NCBI RefSeq assembly: GCF_026342735.1
Contig: NZ_JAPEMM010000001.1
Coordinates: forward strand, 6,181,878 to 6,245,877
Source of the DNA: Streptomyces sp. NBC_00193
Lineage (GTDB): Bacteria > Actinomycetota > Actinomycetes > Streptomycetales > Streptomycetaceae
DNA length: 64,000 bases
Direction: 5' to 3'
Position numbers and translations under genes: made by a program. Position 1 is the stretch's first letter; the number at the start of each line of letters is the position of its first letter. Positions 41,772 to 50,480 of the stretch are shown in pieces. The notes under the pieces are model-generated. The model was not told the origin of the DNA. It saw only the letters and a list, made by a program, of their open reading frames with translations, and made no database searches.

Positions 41772-43571
41772 GTGGACGCCTGGCTGGACGAGGCCGGGCA
41801 GGACCGTACCGGCGATGCCTACGGGGCGGCCCGCTCCGCGGTCTTCGCCGCCGTACGCCGTGACGGCGACGGCCCCGAGGCGAGGCGGCTCGCCTCCCTC
41901 GCGTCCGGCGCGCGGGGCGACGTACGGCTGTGGGTGCTCCGGCTGCTCGCCGATCTGGCATCCGGCGCCGAGGACCGTACGGCCGCGGCCCGGACCGCGC
42001 TGCCCCTGCTGGACGACCCCGACCCGCCCGTGCGGCGGGCGGCCGCCTGGCTGTTCGCCGAGGCGGACCGGGCAGGGGCCGAGCAGCTCCTGACCGCCCC
42101 GGTGGACCATCCCGGCGCACCGGACCCGGTGGCCCGCCTCGCGCTGGCCGAGGCCCTGCTCGTACGGGACGGCGACGGCCTCGCGGAGCGGCTGCGCACC
42201 GACGCCGATCCCGCGGTCAGACTGCGCGCCACCCCGGCTCCCGAGGGCGAAGCCGTCCTCGAGGACCTCGACGCCGCCGGGACGCGGATCGGCGGCCCCG
42301 GCAGCCGGGTGACCTGGCGGATCGGCACCGTGTGGGGGATGAAGGCGCGCAGCTCCGTGGACGAGAGCACCTGCTACACGTGGGTCGCCCGGCTCGCGGC
42401 GCGGCCGACGGAGGCGGCCCGGGGCGCGGCCGTGGACCTGGCGGCGGAGGCGATGCACCACTGGCGGGCCGCCCCGGCGGCCCTCGTACCGCACCTGCGG
42501 CCGCTGCTGGCGGACCCCTCGGCGGGGCCCGCGGCCGCACGCGTGCTCGGTGCCTCGCTGGAGGCCACCCGGCTGTGCCGGGAGGAACTGGCGGAGCCCG
42601 GCGCCGACCGGGCGGAGGCGGCCACGTTGGCGCTCGCCCGGATCGGAGACGTACGGGCCCTCCCGGAGCTCTGCCGGATCGTCCGCGCGGGATCGTCCGG
42701 GTGGCAGTCCGCGGAAGCCGCCAGGGGCATGGCCGGTGCACCCGGCGCGGACCTCGCCCCGCTCGTGGCGGCGGCCGTGGCGGCCCTGGACCTGCCCGGA
42801 CCCGAGGAAGCGGGACGGGCGCTCGCCGTTCTGAGCGCGTGCGGAGCGGCCGCGGCCCCCGCCGTGCCCGAGCTGGTCCGGATCCTCACGGAGCTGCCGA
42901 CCGGGCAGCCGACCGGCGGCCCGCGCAACCAACGGGAGCGCCGCCTGGCGGGCAACCTGATCGCCGCGCTCGGAGCCATCGGCCCGGCGGCGGCCCCCGC
43001 CCTGCCCCTCCTCGACGCGATCCCCGAGAACGGTCCCGGCACCCGCGCCGGGCACACCGCCATGGCCCGGATCCAGATCTCCGGAGACCGCCGCCGGGCG
43101 GAGGAGACCCTCGCCGGACTGGGGGACCGGCCACGCGATATCGCCCTGGCGGCCCGGATCCTGGAGTGGCTGGCAGACCACGGCGGCCTGGACCCCCACC
43201 ACGTGGCCCGGCTCCGCGAGAACGCCGCCGACGCGGAGCGCACGCACCCGCGACTCCTCGCCACCTTGTGGCTGCACACCGGGGACGCCCCGACGGGACC
43301 GCCGCTCGACGCCCTCCTGGACCACGTGGCGCGCGAAGGCTTCGGCCCGTACGTCTGCCGAGCCCTGGCCACCCTGGGCCCCGCCGCAGCACCGACCCTG
43401 CCCGCCCTACGGGCGGCGGCGGACCAGAGCGTCCGCATCCCGATGTACCTCGGCGACCACGACGAGGAGATGCGCGAGGACGAACGCCTGGCCGAAGCGA
43501 TCCACAACACCCTGCACCGAATCACCGAGCCCCAGCCGAAGGGACGGCGCACCGAAGGGCAGACGGCTTAG
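41772..43571 (+). CDS. HEAT-repeat protein
   Basis: About 599 residues from GTG 41772; TTG 41731 is another possible start, and neither has a strong ribosome binding site. The protein is a series of HEAT-type helical repeats: PVRRAAAWLFAEADRAG, PAVRLRATPAPEG, AEAATLALARIGDVRALPELCRIV, AGRALAVLSACGAAAAPAVPEL, LIAALGAIGPAAAPALPLL and YVCRALATLGPAAAPTLPAL, each given in part. Such proteins are binding scaffolds. The C-terminus has the acidic EEMREDERLAEAIHNTLHRI helix. Follows the WYL gene in the same direction. Confidence 0.75.
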   Translation: MDAWLDEAGQDRTGDAYGAARSAVFAAVRRDGDGPEARRLASLASGARGDVRLWVLRLLADLASGAEDRTAAARTALPLLDDPDPPVRRAAAWLFAEADRAGAEQLLTAPVDHPGAPDPVARLALAEALLVRDGDGLAERLRTDADPAVRLRATPAPEGEAVLEDLDAAGTRIGGPGSRVTWRIGTVWGMKARSSVDESTCYTWVARLAARPTEAARGAAVDLAAEAMHHWRAAPAALVPHLRPLLADPSAGPAAARVLGASLEATRLCREELAEPGADRAEAATLALARIGDVRALPELCRIVRAGSSGWQSAEAARGMAGAPGADLAPLVAAAVAALDLPGPEEAGRALAVLSACGAAAAPAVPELVRILTELPTGQPTGGPRNQRERRLAGNLIAALGAIGPAAAPALPLLDAIPENGPGTRAGHTAMARIQISGDRRRAEETLAGLGDRPRDIALAARILEWLADHGGLDPHHVARLRENAADAERTHPRLLATLWLHTGDAPTGPPLDALLDHVAREGFGPYVCRALATLGPAAAPTLPALRAAADQSVRIPMYLGDHDEEMREDERLAEAIHNTLHRITEPQPKGRRTEGQTA

Positions 43572-43843
43572 GGTCGTTCCACAGCGGCTGGTGCCGGACG
43601 AGTCGTGGGTGTCGTTCCGAAGGATGGTGCCGCCGACGAGGTGATACGTCCGCAGGGTGGGGGGCGGCGGCGCGCCCCGGAGGCGATCCAGCCGCACCTC
43701 CGCTCGCACCCGGCGTTCCTCCTCGGTAGGTATCGGGGGAAGCGCACACCACGTCGGTCGTCAGCTCATCGGCGTACTGCGGACCGCTCCGCATCGGGGT
43801 GGCATCGCTCGTCGAAGTGCCCCCTCCGCTTTGGGCTTGGTGC

Positions 43844-44155
43844 TCAGAATCCGTCGCCCCATCCGAAGGTGATGTTGTACGCGCGCTGGAGTGCGTGTCG
43901 ACCTTGGTCCCCGTCTGCGTGGGCCCACGCGAGGGCCGCGGCGAACCAGAGAAGAAAGACTCCGCTGACGATGCCCAGGGCGATCGGCTTGCCGTACCAG
44001 CCGAGGAGGATCAGGGTGACGGTCACGATGACCGCGCCGAGGTGGGCTGCCCGCAGGTCGAGCGACGCAGCCTTGCGTGCCGCTCTGCGTTCGGCCCGTT
44101 CTGCCGCGAAGCGCTGCTCGCAAACGGCTTGAGGTTCGTTTTCGTCGAAGTTCAT
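43844..44155 (-). CDS. Small two-helix membrane protein
   Basis: 103 residues. A charged cytosolic lead (ENEPQAVCEQRFAAERAERRAARK) and two adjacent membrane helices (about 45-85: LGAVIVTVTLILLGWYG and ALGIVSGVFLLWFAAALAW), then a short tail (RAYNITFGWGDGF). ATG 44155 follows ggggggatgag. Function unknown. The preceding 43572-43843 stretch downstream of it holds nothing I can support. Confidence 0.65.
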   Translation of the reverse strand: MNFDENEPQAVCEQRFAAERAERRAARKAASLDLRAAHLGAVIVTVTLILLGWYGKPIALGIVSGVFLLWFAAALAWAHADGDQGRHALQRAYNITFGWGDGF

Positions 44156-44371
44156 CTCATCCCCCCGACGCCCGACGCTACATGGATGGACCCGGACCCC
44201 GTCGGCTGATGTTCCGGGACAGGTACGTGGCTTGTCCTTTATCTTCTGGAAGTCCTGACGTGGCGCGGGCAGAGTGGGCGGCATGACAGAAAGTTCCGGC
44301 CGCCCCTTTCCTGCGGAGGTAGACGACCGCCAGGTGGTAGGGCAGATCCTCGGTCGTCCCTTGGGTCGGAC

Positions 44372-44638
44372 ATGGCCGACGGGTGCACGGGGGCCGGGAG
44401 CCGGGTCACGGTCGTTCGTGACCAGGACTGGGACGGTCCTTGGCAGGCCGAGTTTGCTGGAACGGTCGACGCGATGGGCGCACCGGAACCCAACGAGCAC
44501 GCCCGGGCATTCGAGGGTGAGTTGCTGTACTGGGTCACCTTCGACGCGCCGCAGTACGACAGCGCCGGGGACGGCCCCTATCGCAAGGCCCAGATCTGGG
44601 GTCGGTACTTGAGGGCTGGTCCGGAGCCCGAGACCTAG
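44372..44638 (+). CDS. Small conserved protein, possible 5' frameshift
   Basis: 88 residues: GSRVTVVRDQDWDGPWQAEF, then DAMGAPEPNEHARAFEGELLYWV, DAPQYDSAGDGPYRKAQIWG, each given in part, a compact acidic SH3-like fold of the kind seen in small streptomycete proteins. ATG 44372 gives the full domain. However an earlier ATG (44283) with a good open frame (MTESSGRPFPAEVDD, then RQVVGQILGRPLGRTW) ends in the same area in another frame, so the present start may hide a frameshift that removed a natural N-terminus. No clear ribosome binding site precedes 44372. Confidence 0.55.
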   Translation: MADGCTGAGSRVTVVRDQDWDGPWQAEFAGTVDAMGAPEPNEHARAFEGELLYWVTFDAPQYDSAGDGPYRKAQIWGRYLRAGPEPET

Positions 44639-44689
44639 ACCTAGACCTCCCGCAGGTCACGCCCCCGGGGGCAGTTCTGCTTGTCCGAG

Positions 44690-45058
44690 TCAGGCCGGGC
44701 CTGTCGTGTCCGGTGCCGTGCGGGCCTTGGCCGCCGCCCCGGGGCGGGGTACGTCGTCCACCGCGAGGCAGATGCCGAAGACGCGGTCGTGGCCGGTCCA
44801 GCCGTTGACGCGGCCCCGGTTGTTGGAGATCTGGACCCGGCGGCGCGGGGGGTCCACGGCCGTGACGAGGTGGAGGTAGACCGTGCCGGACACCCGGGCC
44901 AGCACGATGTCGCCGGGTTCCAGCAGCGTGGGGTCCGTCGGGGCGACGCGGACGCGTTGCCGGCTGTGGACGAGCGGGACCATGGACGTGCCGGTGGGCC
45001 GGAATTCCACCGTCGCGCCCGCGCGGACGCGGTCTGCCTGGACGTCGAGCATTCCCAT
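44690..45058 (-). CDS. S24/S26-peptidase-fold protein with incomplete catalytic dyad
   Basis: 122 residues. The GTSMVPLV motif carries the Ser of LexA/signal-peptidase-type S24/S26 enzymes, and GDIVLARVSGTVYLHLVTAVD is the matching beta fold, but the general-base Lys expected in the TVYLHLV position is not there (His/Leu instead). ISNNRGRVNGW and VFGICLAV continue the barrel. It could be a non-catalytic sensor of the fold or use a different base. ATG 45058 begins MGMLDVQ. It follows the 45114-45584 gene by 55 bases, probably as an operon. Confidence 0.65.
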   Translation of the reverse strand: MGMLDVQADRVRAGATVEFRPTGTSMVPLVHSRQRVRVAPTDPTLLEPGDIVLARVSGTVYLHLVTAVDPPRRRVQISNNRGRVNGWTGHDRVFGICLAVDDVPRPGAAAKARTAPDTTGPA

Positions 45059-45113
45059 CCGGCGAGTGTGCCCCGGCCGTGTGGCCCGCGGGTACCGGAT
45101 TTCGGTGGTGGGC

Positions 45114-45584
45114 TCAGGGAGCGGGCGGTGGTTCGACCTCAAGGAAGCGGCGGCGGCGGGGGCCGCGGTACAGCAGGCAGACCCAGCCGAGACGTTTGAG
45201 GGCGGCTGCGCAGGCCGTGAGGCGTTCCTGCTCCTCCTCGGCCGCGCCGCCGCCCGGCGGGCCGAGCCAGGTCACCTCGACGCGGCCCTCCCCGGACGCG
45301 GCGGTGCCCACCCGGTACCCGGTCCGGGTGCGCGGCCCGTCCGGGTCCTGCGGATCCCGCGCCGACGGCGGGATGCCCGACGCCTCCAGTACGAGGGCCA
45401 CCGCGCGCGGCATCAGCCGGAGCTCCCACGGGGCGGGAACTCCGGCGCCGGAGGGGCCGTTGACGAGTCGGCGGATCTGCAGCAGGCCCTCGTATGCGGT
45501 ACGGAGCTCCGCCGCCCGCCCCGTTTCGGAGGGCGCGGGGCCGTCGCCGCTCGCCGGTTCGAAGCTCTGCCCGGGTGTGTTCAC
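45114..45584 (-). CDS. Conserved hypothetical protein
   Basis: 156 residues, soluble, acidic. Middle parts are ordered: AAELRTAYEGLLQIRRLVNG, WELRLMPRAVALVLEASGIPPSA, VEVTWLGPPGG and ERLTACAAALKRLGWVCLLYRG. GTG 45584 has ggagagg upstream. The first 25 and last 12 residues are Pro-rich. I do not recognise the family. First gene of a two-gene leftward operon with the S24/S26-fold gene, so the two may function together. Confidence 0.6.
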   Translation of the reverse strand: MNTPGQSFEPASGDGPAPSETGRAAELRTAYEGLLQIRRLVNGPSGAGVPAPWELRLMPRAVALVLEASGIPPSARDPQDPDGPRTRTGYRVGTAASGEGRVEVTWLGPPGGGAAEEEQERLTACAAALKRLGWVCLLYRGPRRRRFLEVEPPPAP

Positions 45585-45736
45585 GTACGGCTGTCCTCTC
45601 CTGCGATCCGGTCTGTCTCGGCAGGTCCTGCCCTGCCCTGTCCGGTCTCGTCGCGTCCGCTTCTGAGTACCTCACACCCAACGGCCTGAGTATCCGGGCC
45701 GATTCCCGGAACGGCTTCCGCTGATCGAATGGGGGC

Positions 45737-46072
45737 ATGACCTCCGAGACCGTCACCGCCACCGCCACCGCGCCCGCCGCGAGCCGCCCGCGGATGCAGC
45801 AGCACGTGACCACCGCCGGCTCGGCGCTCGCCGTGGCCCTGGTCCCGCTCGTGGTCGGGGTCCTGGTGGCCAAGGGGCTCGCCGCGGACCCGCACGCGCC
45901 GGTCAACGCCCTGATCACCGGCGGCGGCCAGCGCGCCGGTCTGCCGCGGGCGGAGTGGCGCCGCCGCGGGCACGCCACGATGCGCCGGCTGCGCACGGTC
46001 CGGCGCGGAGCCGTGCGGGGCGCGGTACGGGGGCGTGCCTACGTGACGGGCGGCCGCCCGGCGGGTCGCTGA
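45737..46072 (+). CDS. Small single-membrane-helix protein with Arg-rich tail
   Basis: 111 residues. An Ala/Thr-rich lead (TSETVTATATAPAASRP), one membrane helix (SALAVALVPLVVGVLVAKG, about 28-48) and a strongly Arg-rich cytosolic C-terminus (MRRLRTVRRGAVRGAVRG). Topology and charge suggest a small cytosolic-tailed membrane protein. ATG 45737 lies after a gggggc sequence. Its 3' end overlaps the convergent P-loop gene by 34 bases. Function unknown. Confidence 0.6.
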   Translation: MTSETVTATATAPAASRPRMQQHVTTAGSALAVALVPLVVGVLVAKGLAADPHAPVNALITGGGQRAGLPRAEWRRRGHATMRRLRTVRRGAVRGAVRGRAYVTGGRPAGR

Positions 46073-46584
46073 GCCCGCAGCCAGGCCTCGGCGGCCTTCG
46101 GGGAGCGCAGCCGCACCACCCGCAGCGGGGCGAACCGGGCGTCGCCGGCCAGCCCGCCGATCTCCGCACGCCGTGCCCCGTACTGGGACCAGGCCCACCA
46201 CGCGGGGTGGTCGGCGAGCAGCCATTCCCGCCACCGCTCCCGGTTGCCGCCGAACAGCCGCTCCCGCAGCAGGCTCCGGCGCAGCGAGCGCACCAGGACC
46301 CGGCGCATGACGGTACGGCGCGGCTGGTCCAGCCACACCACGGTGTCGGCCCGCCGCCACAGCAGCTCGCGCGCGGCCTCGGGCCCGTGGGAGTCGAGGA
46401 TCCACCGGTCGCCCTCCCCGATCCGCGCCAGGTCCGCGACGTAGGACGGGCTGACGGCCCACCCCGGCCCGGAGAAGTGCAGCTCGTCCATCTCGTGGTA
46501 CGGCAGGGCGAGCAGCCGTCCCAACTCCCGGGCCAGGGTGGACTTGCCGGCTCCGCTGATGCCGACCACGAGTACGCGTTGCAT
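46039..46584 (-). CDS. P-loop NTPase, adenylate-kinase/FlaR-like
   Basis: 181 residues. Walker A GISGAGKST is at residues 8-16, followed by ARELGRLLALPYHEMDELHF (given as its ends ARELGRLL...MDELHF, the substrate-side Asp/Glu motif) and VVWLDQPRRTVMRRVL with the lid-like Arg cluster. This is the small adenylate-kinase-like group often named topology-modulation or AAA family. The natural substrate is unknown. ATG 46584. It lies downstream of the MerR gene on the same strand (27 bases from its stop), so it probably belongs to that transcript. Confidence 0.85.
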   Translation of the reverse strand: MQRVLVVGISGAGKSTLARELGRLLALPYHEMDELHFSGPGWAVSPSYVADLARIGEGDRWILDSHGPEAARELLWRRADTVVWLDQPRRTVMRRVLVRSLRRSLLRERLFGGNRERWREWLLADHPAWWAWSQYGARRAEIGGLAGDARFAPLRVVRLRSPKAAEAWLRAQRPAGRPPVT

Positions 46585-46611
46585 CAGCGGAGCCTAACCG
46601 GGGCGGGGCCG

Positions 46612-47448
46612 TCAGGCGCCGAGGGGTTCCTGCAGTTCGGTGACCCACTGGTTCCGGTCCTCCGGGCAGGCCAGCGACACCTCGCGGGCGTAGCCGCAGG
46701 AGCGCTCCCCGTTCGCGTCGATCCACTGGGCCAGGGCCTGCGCGGTCGGCAGGACGGAGTCCATCGAACCCCGGTGCACGACCGTCGCCGCCCGCTCGAC
46801 GGCGGGCAGCACGACGATGCGTACGTCGCCTCCGAGGTCCTCGGCCCGGACGCCCGGCGCCACCGCCACCCCTGCGTGGACCAGGACGGCACCGGGACGG
46901 GACGCGTCACCGGCGTCCTCGTAGTACGCCACGCCCGGGGCCGTCAGCGTGACGCCGGCGGCCTCGACACGGCTCAGCAGCTCGTCGTAGAGCGGGCCGA
47001 TGACCGGGCCGATGTCCTGCCCGTCGTAGCTGGCCGCGACCCCGCTCAACTCGGCGAGGCGGACGGGCGGAAGGCTCTTCACGACGATGTCGATGGAAGA
47101 CATGGTTCCCTCGTTCTCGATGATCCGGAGCCTCGTCTCGACCTGGGTCAGCCGGGCCGCCGCAGCGGCCATGGCCGATTCCAGTTCCGCCTGCCGCAGC
47201 CGCAGCATGCCGCGCAGCTCCTCCGCGCTCACCAGCTCGTCGAGTATCGACCCCACCTGTTCCAGGCTGAAGCCGAGCTCTTTGAGCGCGATGACACGGT
47301 TGAGGCGGGCGAGCTGCCCGGCCTCGTAGTAGCGGTAGCCGCTGGCGGGGTCGACACGGGCCGGGTGCAGCAGTCCGAGGGCGTCGTAGTGACGCAGCAT
47401 GCGGACCGATACCCGGCCGTGCTTGGCGAAGTCTCCGATGGTGAACAT
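46612..47448 (-). CDS. MerR-family regulator with GyrI-like effector domain
   Basis: 278 residues. The N-terminal MerR HTH (FTIGDFAKHGRVSVRMLRHYD, given in part: GDFAKHGRVSVRMLRHYD) and the DPASGYRYYEAGQL wing are followed by a coiled-coil helix (about 75-115, LRLRQAELESAMAAAAARL) and a GyrI/BmrR-like small-molecule-binding domain (SLPPVRLAELSGVAAS, GVAYYEDAGD, ERAATVVHRGSMDSV). Such regulators sense lipophilic cations or antibiotics. ATG 47448 follows ggaagg. It precedes the P-loop gene on the same strand. Confidence 0.9.
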   Translation of the reverse strand: MFTIGDFAKHGRVSVRMLRHYDALGLLHPARVDPASGYRYYEAGQLARLNRVIALKELGFSLEQVGSILDELVSAEELRGMLRLRQAELESAMAAAAARLTQVETRLRIIENEGTMSSIDIVVKSLPPVRLAELSGVAASYDGQDIGPVIGPLYDELLSRVEAAGVTLTAPGVAYYEDAGDASRPGAVLVHAGVAVAPGVRAEDLGGDVRIVVLPAVERAATVVHRGSMDSVLPTAQALAQWIDANGERSCGYAREVSLACPEDRNQWVTELQEPLGA

Positions 47449-47544
47449 GACGCCTTCCAGTGCAGGCCCTGACACGGTGTGAGAGTCAAGCGCGCCCCAG
47501 AATATGCGGCATGTACGGCCATCGGGCCAGGCCATCGGGCCAGG

Positions 47545-48048
47545 TCAGCGGCCGGCTTGGCGGATGCAGAGATCCACGATGGAAGGCGGCAGGGACCCTT
47601 CCGCGGCCGCGCACAGCTCGTCCGTACGGGGCAGCGGAGGTACGGGGTTGCGTGCGGGGCGGTCGGGACGGGCGGCGGCCTTCTTGGGCGGGTGCGCGCG
47701 GCGCGGCGCCGCCGGTTTCGTGCGTCGTTCGGCCGCCGGGCGCGGGGCCTCGGCGGCACGCCGGGCGGGTGCGTGCCCGGCGGCCCGGCCGGCGCCGGTC
47801 CGGTCGGTTCCGTCGCGGTCGGCGTCGGCGCCCGCCGGGAGTGCGCCGAGGGGCAGCGCCTCGGCGGGGAGCCCGGCCGCACCGGCCGCGGGGGACGCGC
47901 CGGCCGGCCCGGTCAGATCCGGCGCACCGGCGGGCGGTACGGGGCCGCGTGCGGGCACGTCGGACACCCCCGGGCCGCCGACGGACACGCAGCTGGCGCT
48001 CGCGAGGAGGGCGACGAGGGAGAGGGGCAGGACCCGGCGTAACTGCAT
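47545..48048 (-). CDS. Putative lipoprotein; TTA at codon 3
   Basis: 167 residues. The N-terminus MQLRRVLPLSLVALLASASC is a lipoprotein signal with the lipobox LASAS-C. The mature part is Pro/Ala/Arg-rich and low complexity until the end (LCAAAEGSLPPSIVDLCIRQ), which has two Cys around a helix and could be a small functional domain. Leu3 is encoded by TTA (top strand 48040-48042), the earliest TTA in the window, which would make translation strictly dependent on bldA. Divergent from the MFS gene. Function unknown. Confidence 0.65.
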   Translation of the reverse strand: MQLRRVLPLSLVALLASASCVSVGGPGVSDVPARGPVPPAGAPDLTGPAGASPAAGAAGLPAEALPLGALPAGADADRDGTDRTGAGRAAGHAPARRAAEAPRPAAERRTKPAAPRRAHPPKKAAARPDRPARNPVPPLPRTDELCAAAEGSLPPSIVDLCIRQAGR

Positions 48049-48423
48049 CGCACCACCATGCCGCACGGGCGGGCGGGCCGGTTCCCGTACTCGTGCGCGG
48101 GGGTGGGGCGGGGACGGCCGAGTGGGCCGGGAAGGGCGCTGTGGGGGCTGCTGAAACGGTTCGGTGAGCTCACTGTGATCGTTTCTGCCGTGTCGGGAGG
48201 TTCACCGGCCCGGGAGCACGCGCACGTGGACGGGGGTGGACCTGGCGGAGAAATCCGGACAAGGTTCGGATGGGAACGACAGTGCGGATGCCGGGGGAGG
48301 CGCGACCTCCGGTACTCCGCACCGCCGTGCCGGTTCCCCGGACCGGCCCCGCCCGAGTGGTGGGAACGCTCCGGTGGGCCGCCCGCCTGCCCTCCCCGCC
48401 TGCCCCGTATGGAGTCCCGCCCC
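48049..48423. promoter_or_regulatory. 375-bp divergent promoter region with an inverted repeat
   Basis: The region separates the lipoprotein and MFS genes. At 48153-48185 gaaacg and cgtttc flank a partly symmetric 33-base block (gaaacgg...tgatcgtttc), a possible operator. I see no other feature and no gene; the open frame continuing through it is Gly/Arg/Pro filler. Confidence 0.45.
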
Positions 48424-49938
48424 ATGACCGCAGCCCCCGCGCCCGGCAACGAACCGCAGTCCCCGGAGCCGAAGCACCCGCCGAGCCCTGTTCCCGCACC
48501 TGCCTCGGCCCCTGCTTCCGTCCCCGCTCCCGCTCCCGCTCCCGCTTCCGTTTCCGTTCCTTCCTCCGCCCCTGGTCCGGTGCCCCCGTCGGGACCGTCG
48601 GGACCGTCGGGACCGTCGGGACCGCCCGCTGGGCCCGCCTCCGCGACGGACGAGGCGGTCGCGGTCCCGGTCGCTCACGCTCCGGACGAGGCCGCCGCCG
48701 GGTGGCGGGGATGGGGGGCCGTAGGGGCGGTGGCGCTCGGGATCTTCTGCCTCATCACCTCCGAGCTGCTGCCCGTCGGCCTGCTCACCCCCGTGGGCGC
48801 CGATCTCGGTGTGTCCGACGGCACCGCCGGGCTGATGGTCACCGTGCCCGGGCTGATCGCCGGATTCTGCGCGCCGCTGGTCACCGTGGGCGCCGGCCGG
48901 CTCGACCGGCGGTGGGTACTGGTCGTGCTGATCGCCCTGATGGCCGTCGCCAACCTGGTCGCGGCCCTCGCGCCGGGCTTCGGGGTGCTGCTGGCCGCCC
49001 GGCTGCTCGTCGGGGTCAGCGTCGGCGGGTTCTGGGCCATAGCCGGCGGCCTCGCCGTCCGCCTCGTCCCGGCCCACCACGTCGGCCGGGCCACCGCGCT
49101 CGTCTTCGGCGGAGTCCCCACGGCCTCGGTGCTCGGCGTCCCGGCCGGGACCCTGCTCGGTGAACTCGGCGGCTGGCGCTTCGCCTTCGCGGCCGTGGGC
49201 GGGCTCGGACTCCTCACCCTGGCCGCGCTGCTCCTGCTGCTCCCTCCGCTGCCGCCGACCCGGACCATCACCTTCGCCCAGCTCCCGTCCCTGCTCCGGC
49301 GCAACCGCGCGGTCCGGGCCGGGGTGGCCGTCACCTTCCTGCTGGTGACGGGGCAGTTCGCCGCGTACACGTTCGTACGGCCCATCCTGCAGGACGTGTC
49401 CGGTGTCGACGCCGCCTACGTGAGCACCCTCCTCCTCGGCTACGGGGTGGCCGGCGTGGCCGGCAACTTCCTGGCGGGGGCGCGCGACCCGTACCGCACG
49501 CTGTTCACGGTCGGGGCCTGTCTCGCCGTGATCCTGGCGCTGCTCGCCACGGTGCCGGGAGCGGTCGCGGGGACGGTGCTGTTGCTGGCCTGGGGGCTCG
49601 TGTACGGCGGGGTCTCGGTCAGTCTCCAGAGCTGGATGATCAAGGCCGCGCCGGACGATGCGGAGGCCGCCTCCTCGCTCATGGTGGCGATGTTCAACCT
49701 GGCCATCGCCGCGGGTGCGCTGGCGGGCGGTCTCGCCGTCGACGGGATCTCGGTCCCCGCGGCCCCCTGGGCCGGAGCCGCCCTCATGGCCCTGGCCGCC
49801 GTCACCGTCCGGGTCACCTCGACGTCCCGCACGGCCACGCGGGCCGTCACCGGCGGGGGCGAGGCCTCCGCGCCCGGTGCCACCGATGCCGGAGGCCTCG
49901 CCGAGGCCCGCGACGCCTCACCGGCCGACCGGCGATAG
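48424..49938 (+). CDS. MFS efflux transporter (AraJ/sugar-efflux-like DHA group)
   Basis: 504 residues. The first ~95 residues are a Pro/Ala/Ser-rich cytosolic tail with repeated PAPASAPAS, PAPAPAPAS and a GPSGPSGPSG run, which is longer than usual for the family. The transporter core has 12 membrane helices, opening GWGAVGAVALGIFCLITSELLPVGLLTPV (given as its ends), with FWAIAGGLAVRLVP, GRATALVFGGVPTAS and GEL GGWRF-like motif A and C regions. Close to YdhP/AraJ-type DHA1 exporters of sugars or drugs. ATG 48424 has ggag 9 bases upstream. The repeat-rich tail is prone to length variation. Confidence 0.88.
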   Translation: MTAAPAPGNEPQSPEPKHPPSPVPAPASAPASVPAPAPAPASVSVPSSAPGPVPPSGPSGPSGPSGPPAGPASATDEAVAVPVAHAPDEAAAGWRGWGAVGAVALGIFCLITSELLPVGLLTPVGADLGVSDGTAGLMVTVPGLIAGFCAPLVTVGAGRLDRRWVLVVLIALMAVANLVAALAPGFGVLLAARLLVGVSVGGFWAIAGGLAVRLVPAHHVGRATALVFGGVPTASVLGVPAGTLLGELGGWRFAFAAVGGLGLLTLAALLLLLPPLPPTRTITFAQLPSLLRRNRAVRAGVAVTFLLVTGQFAAYTFVRPILQDVSGVDAAYVSTLLLGYGVAGVAGNFLAGARDPYRTLFTVGACLAVILALLATVPGAVAGTVLLLAWGLVYGGVSVSLQSWMIKAAPDDAEAASSLMVAMFNLAIAAGALAGGLAVDGISVPAAPWAGAALMALAAVTVRVTSTSRTATRAVTGGGEASAPGATDAGGLAEARDASPADRR

Positions 49939-50480
49939 CGCGGCGTCAGGCCGGCGGCAGGTCCCGGAGGAGCCAGCGGTAGGTCCCGGAGTCTGGGCCG
50001 ACGGTAGACCCTGGAGCAGGAGTTGACCGTCCGCAATCCGGACGGTCGACCTCCACCGGCCCGGCAGGGGGACCGATCCCGACGGGACGGTCCCGGTGAA
50101 GTGGTCATGCCCAGACGGGGCGGATGGGGTGGATCGGACATCCGGCTTGACCTGGGGCATCTCCTGGGGAAAGAGTGCGCCGGTCGAACACCGTCAACCG
50201 GACCGATCGCGTCCGCGCATCCGGACGTCCGGCGCCACCGCACGAGCACCACCTCGGAGATCCCTCACATGCCCATGTCCGCCCGCTCTCCTCTGGCTTC
50301 GGCAGCCGTCGGCGGTTTCGGCGCGGGCATGTCCGCGCCCCCGGCGATCGGCGGTGGCCGTGTTCCGGCCGCCGGCGCCGGGACGGTCCTGGTCGCCCGG
50401 CGGCGCAGGACCTGACCGGCCGGGTACGGGGGCCGACACCGCACCGCCGCGCCGTCCCCCGTACCCGCCGCGAGACAACC
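49939..50480. other. 542-bp region with one doubtful small ORF
   Basis: Between the MFS gene and the peptidoglycan-binding gene. Apart from the small ORF at 50269-50415 I see no supported gene, RNA or repeat. Gly/Arg-rich shadow frames run through it. Confidence 0.4.
50269..50415 (+). CDS. Candidate 48-aa small protein
   Basis: ATG 50269 has cggaga eight bases upstream and encodes a Ser/Ala/Gly-rich peptide ending GTVLVARRRRT. The hydrophobic stretch followed by four basic residues resembles the tail of cell-wall-anchored or small membrane proteins, but there is no LPXTG-type motif. It could be a real small protein, a truncated surface-protein tail, or chance. Confidence 0.3.
   Translation: MPMSARSPLASAAVGGFGAGMSAPPAIGGGRVPAAGAGTVLVARRRRT

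Noticed and set aside
43572..43843. Possible gene in the gap after the HEAT-repeat gene
   Set aside because: Frames are Arg-rich with no ribosome binding site; nothing protein-like.
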